In this document: positions 47,667 to 57,437 of the stretch, in pieces
Position numbering within the stretch: position 1 is the stretch's first letter
Layout: every line of letters begins with the position of its first letter
NCBI GenBank assembly: GCA_021773435.1
Contig: JAJFKC010000007.1
Coordinates: 267,806-331,805, forward strand
DNA from: Porticoccaceae bacterium
GTDB taxonomy: Bacteria > Pseudomonadota > Gammaproteobacteria > Pseudomonadales > Porticoccaceae
DNA: 64,000 nt
Direction of reading: 5' to 3'
Notes under the pieces: generated by a model
What the model was told of the DNA's origin: nothing
The model's database searches: none
What the model saw: only the letters and a program-made list of their open reading frames with translations
Translations under genes and position numbers: made by a program

Positions 47667-50600
47667 TGTGTATACACTCTTGCGTTTCTGAATAGCCGTA
47701 ACCAGGCTCCATCTTCTCCCTCACCTTCGGGATACCAGGAATTAGTCGCGGCTCGAAATACTCGTTCCGGATGGGGCATCATGATCGTCACCCGCCCATC
47801 GCTAGAGGTCAAGCCCGCCAGACCTCCCGGGGACCCATTGGGATTTGCCGGGTAGCTTTCGGTTACCACGCCATGATTATCACTATAGCGCATGGCTGCA
47901 ATGCCGGATTTATCCGCCTCTTGTAGCCCATACTGACCAGTCGGATCATCGGCAAACTCGGCCCGGCCTTCACCGTGAGCCACGGCGATGGGAATATAGG
48001 AGCCCGCCATGCCATCTAATAACACGGATGGGGATGATTCTATTTTTATCAAGGCGACGCGGGCTTCGAATTGCTCTGAGGTGTTGCGCACGAATCGCGG
48101 CCATAAGTCGGCGCCGGGAATCAACGACTTTAAATTGGATAACATCTGGCAGCCATTACAAATACCCAGGGTAAAGCTATCGGGTCGCGCAAAATACGCG
48201 GCAAATATGTCTCGCACCTGACTGTTATACAGAATTGTTTTTGCCCAACCCTGCCCCGCACCCAGGACATCACCGTAAGAAAAACCACCACAGGCCGCCA
48301 AACCTTTAAAGTCGGCAAGATCAATATCACCGGCGATAATATCGCTCATATGCACATCAACCGCAGAAAAACCCACGCGATCAAAGGCTGCAGCCATTTC
48401 GAGCTGGCCGTTGACACCCTGCTCTCGAAGCACTGCCAAACGTGGTCTGACGCCAGTGTTTATAAATGGCGCGGCGATATCATCGCTAGCATCAAAACTA
48501 GTTTGCAGGCTGAGGCCAGGATCATCACTAATGATGTTCGCAAATTCCTGCGCGGCGCAATCCGGATTGTCCCGCAACGCCTGCATCCGATAGCTGGTTT
48601 CCGACCAGGTTTGCTGTAATTGGCTGCGCTGTGCATCTACTAAAATACTCCCACTACTTTTAATGGTAATCCTATCCCGGCTATTTACAGCGCCGATGAC
48701 AACTGGCGAAATAGTCGCTCCGTGGCGATTCGATGCAAACAGGGCGCATACGCGATCTTCATCCCGGCTGCGTACTTGAATCACCGCACCCAACTCTTCC
48801 GAAAACAGCATAGCTAAGGGATCGTCTGAACTGGGCAATCCAGCATCAATTCCAACATGGCCGGCAAAGCTCATCTCCAATAGCGTGGCAATCAGTCCGC
48901 CGTCGGAGCGGTCGTGATAAGCCAAAATAAATTCCTGTTCAAGACATGCCTGCAAGCCGGCAAAAAAACTCTTCAGTACGGCGGGATCATCCAGATCAGG
49001 CGCCTCGCTACCGAGCTGCCCATAGACCTGAGCAAGCATTGAACCACCCAGTCGATATTTACCCTGCCCTAAATCTATATACAGGAGCACTGTTTCGCCG
49101 ACATCAGCGCGAAGCTGCGGCGTCACGGTTTTACGGACATCAACAACCGGACTAAAAGCAGAAATCACCAATGACAAAGGCGACGTGACGGCCCGCGTTT
49201 CATCGCTCGGCTGCCATTCGGTGCGCATGGACATAGAATCTTTGCCCACGGGAATAGCGATGCCGAGTGCGGGACATAGCTCCATACCCGTCGCTTCTAC
49301 AGTGCGATAAAGCTTTTCATCCTCACCCGGATGGCCCGCCGCGCACATCCAGTTGGCTGACAGTTTAATATCACCTAGCTGGCCAATTCGGGCCGCTGCG
49401 ATATTGGTTATCGCCTCGGCAATGGCCATACGCCCTGAGGCGGGCGCGTTCAACAGGGCCAGGGGTGTACGCTCACCCATGGCCATGGCTTCACCAGCGT
49501 AGCTATCGAATGTCACGGTGGTCACCGCGCAGTCCGCCACCGGCACTTGCCACGGCCCCACCAACTGATCTCGGCTGACCATGCCCGTAATGGAACGATC
49601 ACCGATGGTGATTAGAAAGTTCTTACTCGCGACCGATGGCTGGCGTAATACCCGTTCAACTGCCTCGGTAATGTCAATATTGGCCGTCGAAAACTTCTTA
49701 GCCGTAATTGCCTTACTCTTAACATCACGATGCATTTTCGGTGGCTTACCGAATAACACTGACATGGGCAAATCTATCGGTTGGCTATCTGCGTCCTGAT
49801 CGGTGAGTCTTATATATTCTTGCTCAGTCGACTCGCCAACCACAGCGTAGGGGCAGCGCTCACGCAAGCAGATGGTTTCAAAATCCGACAGGTTCTGTTC
49901 GGCAATCGCTAGCACATAACGCTCCTGTGCTTCATTACACCAGATTTCCAGTGGCGACATACCCGGCTCAGCATTGGGCACATCGCGCAATTCAAAACGG
50001 CCACCGCAACCGCCGTCTTTAACCAACTCGGGGAGCGCATTGGACAGACCGCCGGCACCGACATCGTGAATAAAGGCCAGCGGATTGTTATCGCCTAACT
50101 GCCAACAAGCGTCGATAACTTCCTGACAGCGGCGCTCCATCTCCGGGTTCTGACGTTGTACCGACGCAAAATCCAGGTTTTCGCTGCTGGTACCGGAAGC
50201 CATAGACGATGCAGCACCACCACCGAGGCCAATCAACATAGCGGGGCCACCCAGTACCACCAGTTTATGACCTGGCGCAAACTCGGTTTTTTGCACATGC
50301 TCGGCGCGGATATTCCCATAGCCACCGGCCAGCATAATCGGCTTGTGGTAGCCGCGACGCTCGCCATCGAAGTTCATCTCAAAACTGCGGAAATAACCGC
50401 ACAGGTTGGGCCGGCCATATTCATTATTAAAGGCGGCACCGCCGATAGGACCTTCGAGCATGATGTCGAGAGCCGAAACAATACGACCAGGTTTGCCGTA
50501 GTCGTCTGCCTCCCAGGGCTGGGTGAAATCAGGGATGCGCAAATTGGAGACACTAAAACCCGTTAAACCGGCCTTGGGTTTAGAGCCCCGACCCACTGCA

Positions 50601-51559
50601 CCTTCGTCACGAATCTCACCACCAGAACCCGTCCCAGCCCCGGGAAAAGGCGCAATCGCGGTGGGATGATTATGGGTTTCAACCTTCATCAGTAGATGCA
50701 CAGGCTCTTTATGATACTGATAGCTATGCTCGCCCGGCACAGGGAAAAAACGCCCGCCGCTACTGCCGGTAATGACCGCTGCGTTATCTGAGTAGGCGGA
50801 CAACACACCCTCGCCATGTTGCTCGCGGGTATTTTTAATCATCGCAAATAGTGATTTGGCCTGCTCCTGTCCATCCACAGTCCAGCTGGCATTGAAGATT
50901 TTGTGCCGACAATGTTCGGAGTTGGCCTGCGCAAACATCATCAATTCAATATCGGTTGGGTTGCGGGCTAGAGAGGTAAAATTATCCAGCAGATAATCTA
51001 TTTCATCGTCGGCCAGGGCCAAGCCAAGACTTTGGTTGGCGTCAATAAGAGCAGATCGACCCTGGCCTAGAATATCGATACTCAGCAGCTCCTTGGCGGG
51101 ATAACTGGCAAACAGCTGCTCGGCCTGTTCCAGGGCAGTCATCACCACTTCTACCATGCGGTCATGCAGCAAAGCCGAGGCGGTGGAAACTTCAGATTCT
51201 GTCAGCTCACGCCTGCTTTCGAGATAGTAAAGCACACCTCGCTCGATACGTTTGACGCTTTGCAAACCGACATTGCGAGCAATATCGGTGGCCTTACTGG
51301 ACCAGGGTGAAATAGTGCCTGGGCGGGGTACAACCAATAAAGTCTGCCCCTCGGGTCGCTGCCGAATCTGATTCGGACCGTATTCAAGAATAGCTTCGAG
51401 TGTCCGTGTATCGTTATCAGATAGTGGCGTAGCAACGTCGATAAAGTGTACGTATTCCCCATAGACGGACTCAATCGCTGGGATTGTGTCGGCCAGAACA
51501 GTATGCAATTTGGAACTGCGAAAAGCCGATAACACCGGAGCGCCACGAAGGGTCAGCAT
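47663..51559 (-). CDS. purL: Phosphoribosylformylglycinamidine synthase (fused form)
   Basis: The 1,298-residue large PurL converts FGAR to FGAM in purine synthesis. Fused domains appear in order: N-terminal PurS-like region, linker ([26 protein letters not shown]), two synthetase halves (with [19 protein letters not shown] and [13 protein letters not shown]) and the C-terminal glutaminase with nucleophile Cys in [10 protein letters not shown] and His-Glu in PHPERVFR. The ATG at 51559 suits the family N-terminus; the frame is open to a TTG at 51577. It is divergent from mltF, as in pseudomonads. Confidence 0.97.
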   Translation of the reverse strand: MLTLRGAPVLSAFRSSKLHTVLADTIPAIESVYGEYVHFIDVATPLSDNDTRTLEAILEYGPNQIRQRPEGQTLLVVPRPGTISPWSSKATDIARNVGLQSVKRIERGVLYYLESRRELTESEVSTASALLHDRMVEVVMTALEQAEQLFASYPAKELLSIDILGQGRSALIDANQSLGLALADDEIDYLLDNFTSLARNPTDIELMMFAQANSEHCRHKIFNASWTVDGQEQAKSLFAMIKNTREQHGEGVLSAYSDNAAVITGSSGGRFFPVPGEHSYQYHKEPVHLLMKVETHNHPTAIAPFPGAGTGSGGEIRDEGAVGRGSKPKAGLTGFSVSNLRIPDFTQPWEADDYGKPGRIVSALDIMLEGPIGGAAFNNEYGRPNLCGYFRSFEMNFDGERRGYHKPIMLAGGYGNIRAEHVQKTEFAPGHKLVVLGGPAMLIGLGGGAASSMASGTSSENLDFASVQRQNPEMERRCQEVIDACWQLGDNNPLAFIHDVGAGGLSNALPELVKDGGCGGRFELRDVPNAEPGMSPLEIWCNEAQERYVLAIAEQNLSDFETICLRERCPYAVVGESTEQEYIRLTDQDADSQPIDLPMSVLFGKPPKMHRDVKSKAITAKKFSTANIDITEAVERVLRQPSVASKNFLITIGDRSITGMVSRDQLVGPWQVPVADCAVTTVTFDSYAGEAMAMGERTPLALLNAPASGRMAIAEAITNIAAARIGQLGDIKLSANWMCAAGHPGEDEKLYRTVEATGMELCPALGIAIPVGKDSMSMRTEWQPSDETRAVTSPLSLVISAFSPVVDVRKTVTPQLRADVGETVLLYIDLGQGKYRLGGSMLAQVYGQLGSEAPDLDDPAVLKSFFAGLQACLEQEFILAYHDRSDGGLIATLLEMSFAGHVGIDAGLPSSDDPLAMLFSEELGAVIQVRSRDEDRVCALFASNRHGATISPVVIGAVNSRDRITIKSSGSILVDAQRSQLQQTWSETSYRMQALRDNPDCAAQEFANIISDDPGLSLQTSFDASDDIAAPFINTGVRPRLAVLREQGVNGQLEMAAAFDRVGFSAVDVHMSDIIAGDIDLADFKGLAACGGFSYGDVLGAGQGWAKTILYNSQVRDIFAAYFARPDSFTLGICNGCQMLSNLKSLIPGADLWPRFVRNTSEQFEARVALIKIESSPSVLLDGMAGSYIPIAVAHGEGRAEFADDPTGQYGLQEADKSGIAAMRYSDNHGVVTESYPANPNGSPGGLAGLTSSDGRVTIMMPHPERVFRAATNSWYPEGEGEDGAWLRLFRNARVYTQ

Positions 51560-51738
51560 TAATTGATATCTCAACAAATTTGGGGGAATAAATTGCCCGC
51601 GTATTGTACTTGAATTGCCTCAAGCGGCTAGCCTTTGGCGCAATTTCAGGCATCGGCTCAGCTACCGACACAAATCGGTTAATGTGATTTGTCGAATACG
51701 TCCTGTAAGCCAGTGACAAAACACTTTACCCTAGCACC

Positions 51739-53196
51739 ATGAAATTGCGTCTATTAGCGTCCCAAAAACTGGCGTACCGATTTGCCCTGTTGTTTATGCT
51801 GACGGCACTAGCCCTGATCACCAGCACCAGTCGCAGCCGGACAGTGCTTGAGCAGGTGATCGGCGCGAATACGCTCAGTATTATTACCTTCGAGGGGCCA
51901 CAGACCTACTTCGAAGATGCCAAAGGCAGCAATGGTTTTGAGTACTTTCTCGCCAAAGCGTTTGCTGACAGCCTCGGCGTAAACCTCGAAGTGACGATCA
52001 TTGATGACCTGGACGCTCTGCTCTACGCCCTTGGCGGACCACGCGGTCAACTTGCCGGCGCAGGCTTAACCGTCACTGAAAATCGGCAGCAGTATCTGCG
52101 TTTTTCAGAACCCTATAGTTTTGTTAGACAAACACTGGTCTACCGACTGGCCCAACCCCGCCCCAAAACCATTGAAGACGTCATCGGCGGTCGCTTTCTG
52201 GTGGTTGCCAATAGCTCCCATGAGGAGCACCTGAGAAAACTTCAACCCAAGTATCCACAATTGCAATGGCAGGCGCTTCGCGATACTGAAATGCTTCAAC
52301 TGATGCAGATGGTGCACGAGGGCAAAGCCGACTATGCGCTGATCGACTCCACCGCCTATACCATAGACCGGAGCCTGTACCCTAACGCACGTGCTGCTTT
52401 TGATCTGACCGACGATGAACCCGTTGCCTGGGCATTTCCCGGTCATGGCGACGCCAGTTTAATTAAAGCCGCCAATCGATTTCTGCGAGATTTCGAAGCC
52501 AGTGGCGACTTACAACAACTCAAAACTCGATTCTATGAGCATACCGATGAGTTTAGCGTCGGTGGCTCGCAACTGTTTATGACCCGGGTTAATCAGCGCC
52601 TCGGTGATTTTCAGGCGCTATTTGAATCGGCTGCAAGTGAACATAGCATAGACTGGCGACTACTGGCTGCCATGGCCTATCAGGAATCCCACTGGAACCC
52701 GCTAGCGACTTCACCTACTGGCGTGCGCGGCCTAATGATGTTGACCCAGACTACGGCGACAGAACTAGCGATTGAAGATCGTCTAGACCCCGGTCAAAGT
52801 ATTAACGGTGGCGCGCGATATTTCCAGAGTATACTTAAGCGCATTCCCGATGATATCGAAGAGCCGGATCGAACCTGGTTTGCTCTCGCCGCCTACAACA
52901 TCGGCATGGGCCACTTGGAGGACGCCAGAGTATTAACCGAACGAGCAAAGCGTGACCCGCATTTATGGCGTGATGTCCGCGAGTATCTGCCATTATTACG
53001 GCAAAAAAAGTATTTCCAAACTGTCAAACATGGTTTTGCCCGGGGCCATGAGCCGGTGCAATATGTCCAGAATATCAGGCATTTTAGAACCATTTTGCAG
53101 TGGCATGACGTTCAAAAAACCAGGCACAAAGCCTTATTGGAAAATGATTTATCAACGGTAGATAATTTTCATAGCGATCTCGTATTACCGCTGTAA
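51739..53196 (+). CDS. mltF: Membrane-bound lytic murein transglycosylase F
   Basis: A 485-residue protein with an N-terminal membrane/secretion segment (LLFMLTALALITST), a periplasmic solute-binding-type domain (about 30-270, opening LSIITFEGPQTYFED) and a C-terminal lytic transglycosylase domain. The catalytic glutamate is E316 in AMAYQESHWNPLATS, followed by GVRGLMMLT and FALAAYNIGMGHL. It cleaves peptidoglycan to 1,6-anhydromuropeptides. Confidence 0.95.
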   Translation: MKLRLLASQKLAYRFALLFMLTALALITSTSRSRTVLEQVIGANTLSIITFEGPQTYFEDAKGSNGFEYFLAKAFADSLGVNLEVTIIDDLDALLYALGGPRGQLAGAGLTVTENRQQYLRFSEPYSFVRQTLVYRLAQPRPKTIEDVIGGRFLVVANSSHEEHLRKLQPKYPQLQWQALRDTEMLQLMQMVHEGKADYALIDSTAYTIDRSLYPNARAAFDLTDDEPVAWAFPGHGDASLIKAANRFLRDFEASGDLQQLKTRFYEHTDEFSVGGSQLFMTRVNQRLGDFQALFESAASEHSIDWRLLAAMAYQESHWNPLATSPTGVRGLMMLTQTTATELAIEDRLDPGQSINGGARYFQSILKRIPDDIEEPDRTWFALAAYNIGMGHLEDARVLTERAKRDPHLWRDVREYLPLLRQKKYFQTVKHGFARGHEPVQYVQNIRHFRTILQWHDVQKTRHKALLENDLSTVDNFHSDLVLPL

Positions 53197-53260
53197 TGCG
53201 CTGACGCTCAAATCACGCCGCTATCGGAAAAGCTCTTAACGCAAAGATAATCCGCAATAA

Positions 53261-53698
53261 CTATTTGGTCTGGCGTCTATGACGAAAGAAATCCGTCAAC
53301 ATGGCACCGGCCTGATCGGCTAACACTCCCTGACGCCAAGCAATACGATGATTGAAATGGTTCAGGTCTAGCAGTGACAACTGGCTAGTCACCGCACCAG
53401 CACGGGGTTCAGTAGCGGCAAATACCAGACGTGAAATTCGCGCATGAATCATCGCGCCAACGCACATTACACATGGCTCCAGAGTGACAAACAGAGTTGC
53501 ACCAGGCAGCCGGTAATTACCGGCCTCCTGTGCTGCACCGCGCAGTGCGACTATCTCTGCATGGGCGGTGGGGTCGGTGCTATTTATCGCCGAGTTCCAG
53601 CCTCCTGCCAGTATTTTACCGTCTCGAATAAGCACAGCGCCAACCGGCACTTCCCCTTCGGCCTCCGCCCGCTCAGCCAGGCTAAGGGCATGGGTCAT
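53261..53698 (-). CDS. tadA: tRNA-specific adenosine deaminase
   Basis: TadA deaminates A34 of arginine tRNA to inosine. H46 and E48 (TAHAEIVAL) and C76 and C79 (LEPCVMC) form the zinc and catalytic site. The start at 53698 aligns with an internal methionine of the E. coli protein (WMRHALTLA), so a few usual N-terminal residues are missing. The frame upstream is open and encodes EDERW, as expected of TadA, but offers no ATG, GTG or TTG before a stop. A 24 bp repeat occupies that stretch. Confidence 0.94.
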   Translation of the reverse strand: MTHALSLAERAEAEGEVPVGAVLIRDGKILAGGWNSAINSTDPTAHAEIVALRGAAQEAGNYRLPGATLFVTLEPCVMCVGAMIHARISRLVFAATEPRAGAVTSQLSLLDLNHFNHRIAWRQGVLADQAGAMLTDFFRHRRQTK

Positions 53699-53709
53699 CC
53701 AGCGCTCAT

Positions 53710-53767
53710 CTTCAAGATTATCTTCAAAATGTCCTTCAAGATTGGCTTCAAAATGACCTTCAAGATC
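53710..53767. repeat. 24 bp tandem repeat at the 5' end of tadA
   Basis: Units begin CTTCAAGATT: copies at 53710-53733 and 53734-53757 and a partial copy at 53758-53767. In the tadA frame on the minus strand they would encode an acidic repeat built from LEGHFE and related units. Confidence 0.9.
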
Positions 53768-53812
53768 GGTGAATTCGTTAGTAACTGGACAAACCTCAGC
53801 TTAGCGAGTGAC

Positions 53813-53838
53813 TTTGTATATAAACCTTGTATATAAAC
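53813..53838. repeat. 13 bp tandem duplication
   Basis: TTTGTATATAAAC (53813-53825) is followed directly by CTTGTATATAAAC (53826-53838), one mismatch, in the tadA-MarR spacer. Confidence 0.85.
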
Positions 53839-53883
53839 GTCGATGCCTGACAGAGCAGTGAGAGCCGACCAACGGGGTTTGCT

Positions 53884-54360
53884 TTAGAGCGCCTTGACAT
53901 TAGCCTGTATTTGTTCAAATGCTGCAATGCTTGCATTTATTTCCTCTTCGCTCATGTGCTTGAGACTTTCTTGATAGAACTGTTGAGTCTCATCACAAGC
54001 CTTACCCCACACTTCTCTACCGTGCTTAGTCAGTCGTATTTTTCGTGATCGCCGGTCATTGGGATTAATGACCCGCTCAATATAATTCAGATCTTCCATA
54101 CGCTTTAGCACGCCGTTAAGGCTTTGCCGGCTTACCATCAGATATTCCACCAGGCCATTCACCGTCATGCCTTCGACGAGGTCTGGACGAGACAGGGAAT
54201 CCAGGATGGACCACTGCTGGGGACTCATACCAACACCAATCAGCACCCTGGATACCGCCCGCAAACTGATATTGACTGTTTGATAAAGCCTCAAAAATAG
54301 TCTCTGGGCTAGCACTCTGTTTTCACTACCCTGACCTAACTGTGGCTGTGTCATCATCAT
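53884..54360 (-). CDS. MarR-family transcriptional regulator, BadR-like by context
   Basis: A 158-residue winged-helix regulator: LFLRLYQTVNISLRAVSRVL, MSPQQWSILDSLSR, recognition helix MTVNGLVEYLMVSRQSLNGVLKRMEDL, and wing VINPNDRRSRKIRLTKHG. Divergent placement against the alicyclic-acid operon parallels BadR, the MarR repressor of the bad genes in Rhodopseudomonas. The effector is probably a CoA-thioester or free acid of the pathway; this is inference from context. Confidence 0.85.
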   Translation of the reverse strand: MMMTQPQLGQGSENRVLAQRLFLRLYQTVNISLRAVSRVLIGVGMSPQQWSILDSLSRPDLVEGMTVNGLVEYLMVSRQSLNGVLKRMEDLNYIERVINPNDRRSRKIRLTKHGREVWGKACDETQQFYQESLKHMSEEEINASIAAFEQIQANVKAL

Positions 54361-54445
54361 ACCCGCTGGTTGTTATTTGTTGTTTTTCCAATTGCGTAAA
54401 TATACATCAACTTATGAAACTCTAATACCTAATTTTGGTGCGGTG

Positions 54446-54475
54446 TTGACACATATCAGGGCCTGTTCTTATGAT
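54446..54475 (+). promoter_or_regulatory. Sigma-70-type promoter for the alicyclic operon
   Basis: TTGACA at 54446-54451 and TATGAT at 54470-54475 are separated by 18 bp, about 50 bp ahead of the first gene's ATG. It lies in the divergent region facing the MarR gene, where that regulator would be expected to bind. I did not find an unequivocal operator palindrome. Confidence 0.65.
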
Positions 54476-54524
54476 GCGCGGCTGACTTTTTGCCCAACCA
54501 TTGCCGCTGCACGGATACATAATT

Positions 54525-55667
54525 ATGGATTTTGGTTTATCAGACTTTCAGGAGTCGATACTCGACACCACCAGAAAATTTTCTGCTGAAAAACTCGCGC
54601 CTTTTTATAAAACCCGTGAACAGGAAGGTGTCTTCGGTCGAGACCTAATTCTGGAAATGGGCCAGCTGGGCTTTTTAGCACCGGAAGTGAGCGAGAGTCT
54701 TGGGGGCAGCGGCCTGGATGTTCTCACCTCAGGCTTGATCACTGAAATCATCGCCGAAGGTGATATGAATGTCGCCTATGTGCCCATTAATCATTCGCTA
54801 TTATCGAGCTGTATTGTCAGGCACGGGCGGCCCGAGGTGATCGAAGAGATCATCCCGAAAATGTGTAGCGGTGAAATCCTCGTCTGTGTCGGCCTTACCG
54901 AGCCCAAAGGTGGTTCAGACGCGGCGAATCTAAGCCTGAGTGCGGTACGGGACGGCGATAGTTATATCCTTAATGGCGAAAAAACCTCTATCTCTATGGC
55001 TGAACAAGCCGATATGACCGTACTCTTTGCCCGTACTGGTACGCAGGAAGAAAAGGCCCGAGGCGTCTCGGCATTTATTGTCGACCTGAACACGCCGGGG
55101 ATTAGCCGGGGGCGCTTTGAAGATCTTGGTGAGAAATCAGTCGGGCGCGGCTCGCTGTTTTTTGACGACGTAAAAATCGATGCTCGCTATCGGGTCGGCG
55201 ATGAAGGCCAGGGCTTTATTCAGGTCATGCAGGGCTTTGATTTTAGCCGCGCTTTAATCGGCTTGCAGTGCCTCGCCGTCGCCCGTAATTGCCTTGACGA
55301 AACCTGGCAGTACATTCAGGAGCGAGAAACATTCGGCAAGCCCCTGGCTGCAAACCAGGGCATCACCTTTCCTCTTGCCGAAGCTGAAACCCAACTGGAA
55401 GGCGCAAGGATGGTTTGCTTAAAAGCGCTGTGGCTAAAATCCCAGGGTTTAGATCACACTAAAGAAGCGGCCATGGCCAAATGGTGGGCACCCAAGCTCG
55501 CCTTCGATATCACCCATCAATGCCTGCTTATTCACGGTCACGGCGGTTATAGCGAAGAATTACCCTTTGCCCAACGGCTACGCGATGTCTTGGGCATGCA
55601 AATTGGTGACGGTACCGCACAAATTATGAAAATGGTGATTGCGCGAAGTTACGTAGGAAAAATCTAG
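54525..55667 (+). CDS. Acyl-CoA dehydrogenase, cyclohexanecarboxyl-CoA dehydrogenase (AliB)-like
   Basis: A 380-residue acyl-CoA dehydrogenase: GLTEPKGGSDAANL, KTSISMAEQADMTVLFAR and RALIGLQCLAVARNCLDETWQYI are family landmarks. At the usual catalytic glutamate (EGT) the sequence reads GDGTAQIMK, placing Asp at residue 362. With BadK-, BadI- and BadH-like genes downstream it most likely introduces the ring double bond, giving cyclohex-1-ene-1-carboxyl-CoA. The ATG at 54525 is used; the frame is open to a TTG at 54501. No strong ribosome site is visible. Confidence 0.85.
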   Translation: MDFGLSDFQESILDTTRKFSAEKLAPFYKTREQEGVFGRDLILEMGQLGFLAPEVSESLGGSGLDVLTSGLITEIIAEGDMNVAYVPINHSLLSSCIVRHGRPEVIEEIIPKMCSGEILVCVGLTEPKGGSDAANLSLSAVRDGDSYILNGEKTSISMAEQADMTVLFARTGTQEEKARGVSAFIVDLNTPGISRGRFEDLGEKSVGRGSLFFDDVKIDARYRVGDEGQGFIQVMQGFDFSRALIGLQCLAVARNCLDETWQYIQERETFGKPLAANQGITFPLAEAETQLEGARMVCLKALWLKSQGLDHTKEAAMAKWWAPKLAFDITHQCLLIHGHGGYSEELPFAQRLRDVLGMQIGDGTAQIMKMVIARSYVGKI

Positions 55668-55716
55668 GGCTTACGCGCTAAGTTAAACACTACTAAAATA
55701 ACAAGAGGATAAAAAA

Positions 55717-56496
55717 ATCACAGAAGACGTTGTTGTCATAGAGCGCGCGAACCAAGTCGGCATCATGACTTTGAATCGACCAAAACTCTTCAACTGCCTG
55801 TCTATGGCGGCTCACGAGGCCATTAACGCAGCCCTTGATGAATTTGAAACCGACGACGATATTCGCTGTGTACTGATCAAAGCCGAGGGTAAGCACTTTT
55901 GCACCGGTGCCGACTTGCAGGAAGTGTCTTCTTTTCGCGGCGAAGCGAGTGCCGTCAAACACTTTTTGCAAACGGGACTCGATACATTTAGACGACTGGA
56001 AAATAGCCCGTTGCCAATCGTGGTCGCCCAGCAAGGCCTGGCATTGGCCGGTGGGCTCGAATTACTGATGTCCGCCGATATTGTATTTTCGGCCGAAAGC
56101 GCGCAACTCGGTGATCAGCATGCTCAATTTGGTCTGGTACCCGGCTGGGGTGGTAGTCAGCGTTTAACTCGCCTGATCGGCAGGCGTCGAGCCATGGATT
56201 TGTTTTTCACGGCGAAATGGATTTCTGCTCAGCAGGCGTTGGAATGGGGTCTCGTCAACTATGTCGTGGCGGATGCCGAACTATCTACCGCGGCGCTCGA
56301 CTATTGCCAGGCGCTTACCCTGAAAAGTTCCTCTGGCCTGTCAACTATGAAACAATTGGTCAATCGGGGCCTTGAGCTAAATCTCGATGCAGGGCTGCAA
56401 CTCGAGCTTGACCTGGCTGGGCCAGCACTGGCCAGCGACGATGTTAAGGAAGGCACCAAAGCCTTTCTCGAAAAGCGCCAGCCCAACTTCAATTAA
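55717..56496 (+). CDS. Enoyl-CoA hydratase, cyclohex-1-ene-1-carboxyl-CoA hydratase (BadK)-like, apparent ATC start
   Basis: A crotonase-fold hydratase: CTGADLQE (oxyanion hole region), VVAQQGLALAGGLELLMSADI and FGLVPGWGGSQRLTRLIGR. The first ATG is at 55765, but that would delete the conserved first strand; upstream in frame the codons read TEDVVVIERANQVGI, typical of crotonases. The only plausible initiator is ATC at 55717, with AAGAGGA centred 8-10 bp before it and an in-frame stop at 55699. This gives 259 residues, the normal family length. It should hydrate cyclohexenecarboxyl-CoA to the 2-hydroxy compound. Confidence 0.85.
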   Translation: MTEDVVVIERANQVGIMTLNRPKLFNCLSMAAHEAINAALDEFETDDDIRCVLIKAEGKHFCTGADLQEVSSFRGEASAVKHFLQTGLDTFRRLENSPLPIVVAQQGLALAGGLELLMSADIVFSAESAQLGDQHAQFGLVPGWGGSQRLTRLIGRRRAMDLFFTAKWISAQQALEWGLVNYVVADAELSTAALDYCQALTLKSSSGLSTMKQLVNRGLELNLDAGLQLELDLAGPALASDDVKEGTKAFLEKRQPNFN

Positions 56497-56555
56497 CTGA
56501 TTTATTCCACCAACCCGCGATCCAATTCGCACGAATAGCCGAGGAAAACTGCACC

Positions 56556-57338
56556 ATGGACTTTCAAGATATTATTTACGAAGTAAAAGACACCACCGCC
56601 TATATCACCATTAATCGTCCAGAGGTGTATAACGCCTTTCGCGGCACCACCTGCGAAGAGTTGATTAAAGCTTTTCAAAAAGCAGGCTGGAGCAATGACA
56701 TAACCGCTATTGTGCTTGGCGGCGCCGGTGACAAAGCATTTTGTACCGGCGGCGACCAATCCTCCCACGACGGTCAGTACGATGGTCGTGGCACTATCGG
56801 TCTGCCGGTGGAAGAATTACACACAATCATTCGCGACGTGCCCAAGCCGGTTATCGCCCGCGTTCAGGGCTATGCCATCGGTGGCGGCAATGTGCTGGCC
56901 ACCCTGTGCGATATCACAATCGCGGGCGAGAGCGCTCAGTTTGGTCAGGTAGGGCCGAAAATGGGTTCGGTCGATCCAGGCTTTGGTACTGCTTATTTAG
57001 CCCATGTGGTCGGTGAAAAGAAGGCCCGAGAAATCTGGTATATGTGCCGACGCTATAGCGCCCAGGAGGCTCTCGAAATGGGCTTGATTAATGCTGTTGT
57101 CGCCGACGATAAGCTGGATGAAGAAGTCACCGCCTGGTGTGCGGAGCTAGCCGAACGTAGTCCAACGGCCATCGCCATTGCCAAAAGGTCCTTCGTCGCC
57201 TCAACCGAACATATCCGCGGCATTGGCAGCCTCGGTCTACAGGCGCTGAAACTGTACTATGATACGGATGAATCTCGCGAAGGCGTCAATGCCCTGCAGG
57301 AAAAACGCCCGCCGGAATTCCGCAAGTACGTAAAGTAA
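56556..57338 (+). CDS. badI: 2-ketocyclohexanecarboxyl-CoA hydrolase
   Basis: A 260-residue crotonase-family enzyme of the BadI/MenB type: INRPEVYNAFRGTTCEELIKAF, FCTGGDQSSHDGQYDGRG, GYAIGGGNVLATLCDITIAG and GPKMGSVDPGFGTAYLAHVVG. BadI hydrolytically opens the beta-keto ring to pimeloyl-CoA. GAGGAAA precedes the ATG. The gene's last codons begin a series of four 15 bp degenerate repeats. Confidence 0.92.
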   Translation: MDFQDIIYEVKDTTAYITINRPEVYNAFRGTTCEELIKAFQKAGWSNDITAIVLGGAGDKAFCTGGDQSSHDGQYDGRGTIGLPVEELHTIIRDVPKPVIARVQGYAIGGGNVLATLCDITIAGESAQFGQVGPKMGSVDPGFGTAYLAHVVGEKKAREIWYMCRRYSAQEALEMGLINAVVADDKLDEEVTAWCAELAERSPTAIAIAKRSFVASTEHIRGIGSLGLQALKLYYDTDESREGVNALQEKRPPEFRKYVK

Positions 57339-57382
57339 AGTTACGTAAAGTAGAATTACGTGGAATAAGGCTACTTAAAAAG
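57323..57382. repeat. Four 15 bp degenerate repeats starting in the end of badI
   Basis: Units at 57323-57337, 57338-57352, 57353-57367 and 57368-57382 share the core TACGTAAAGTA or variants. The first unit is the badI 3' end itself (codons for K, Y, V, K and stop). Confidence 0.88.
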
Positions 57383-57437
57383 CGCTATAGGAATCCAACT
57401 ATTTAAACCATCTGCCCAATTTCCAGGAGCCATCTCA

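Noticed and set aside
53699..53800. Frameshift in tadA as the explanation of the missing start
   Set aside because: The same frame stays open and in register with family sequence (EDERW) immediately upstream, so a lost or displaced start fits better than a frameshift.
55765..56496. BadK-like gene starting at its first ATG
   Set aside because: That start removes the conserved first beta strand; the homologous residues lie upstream from 55717.
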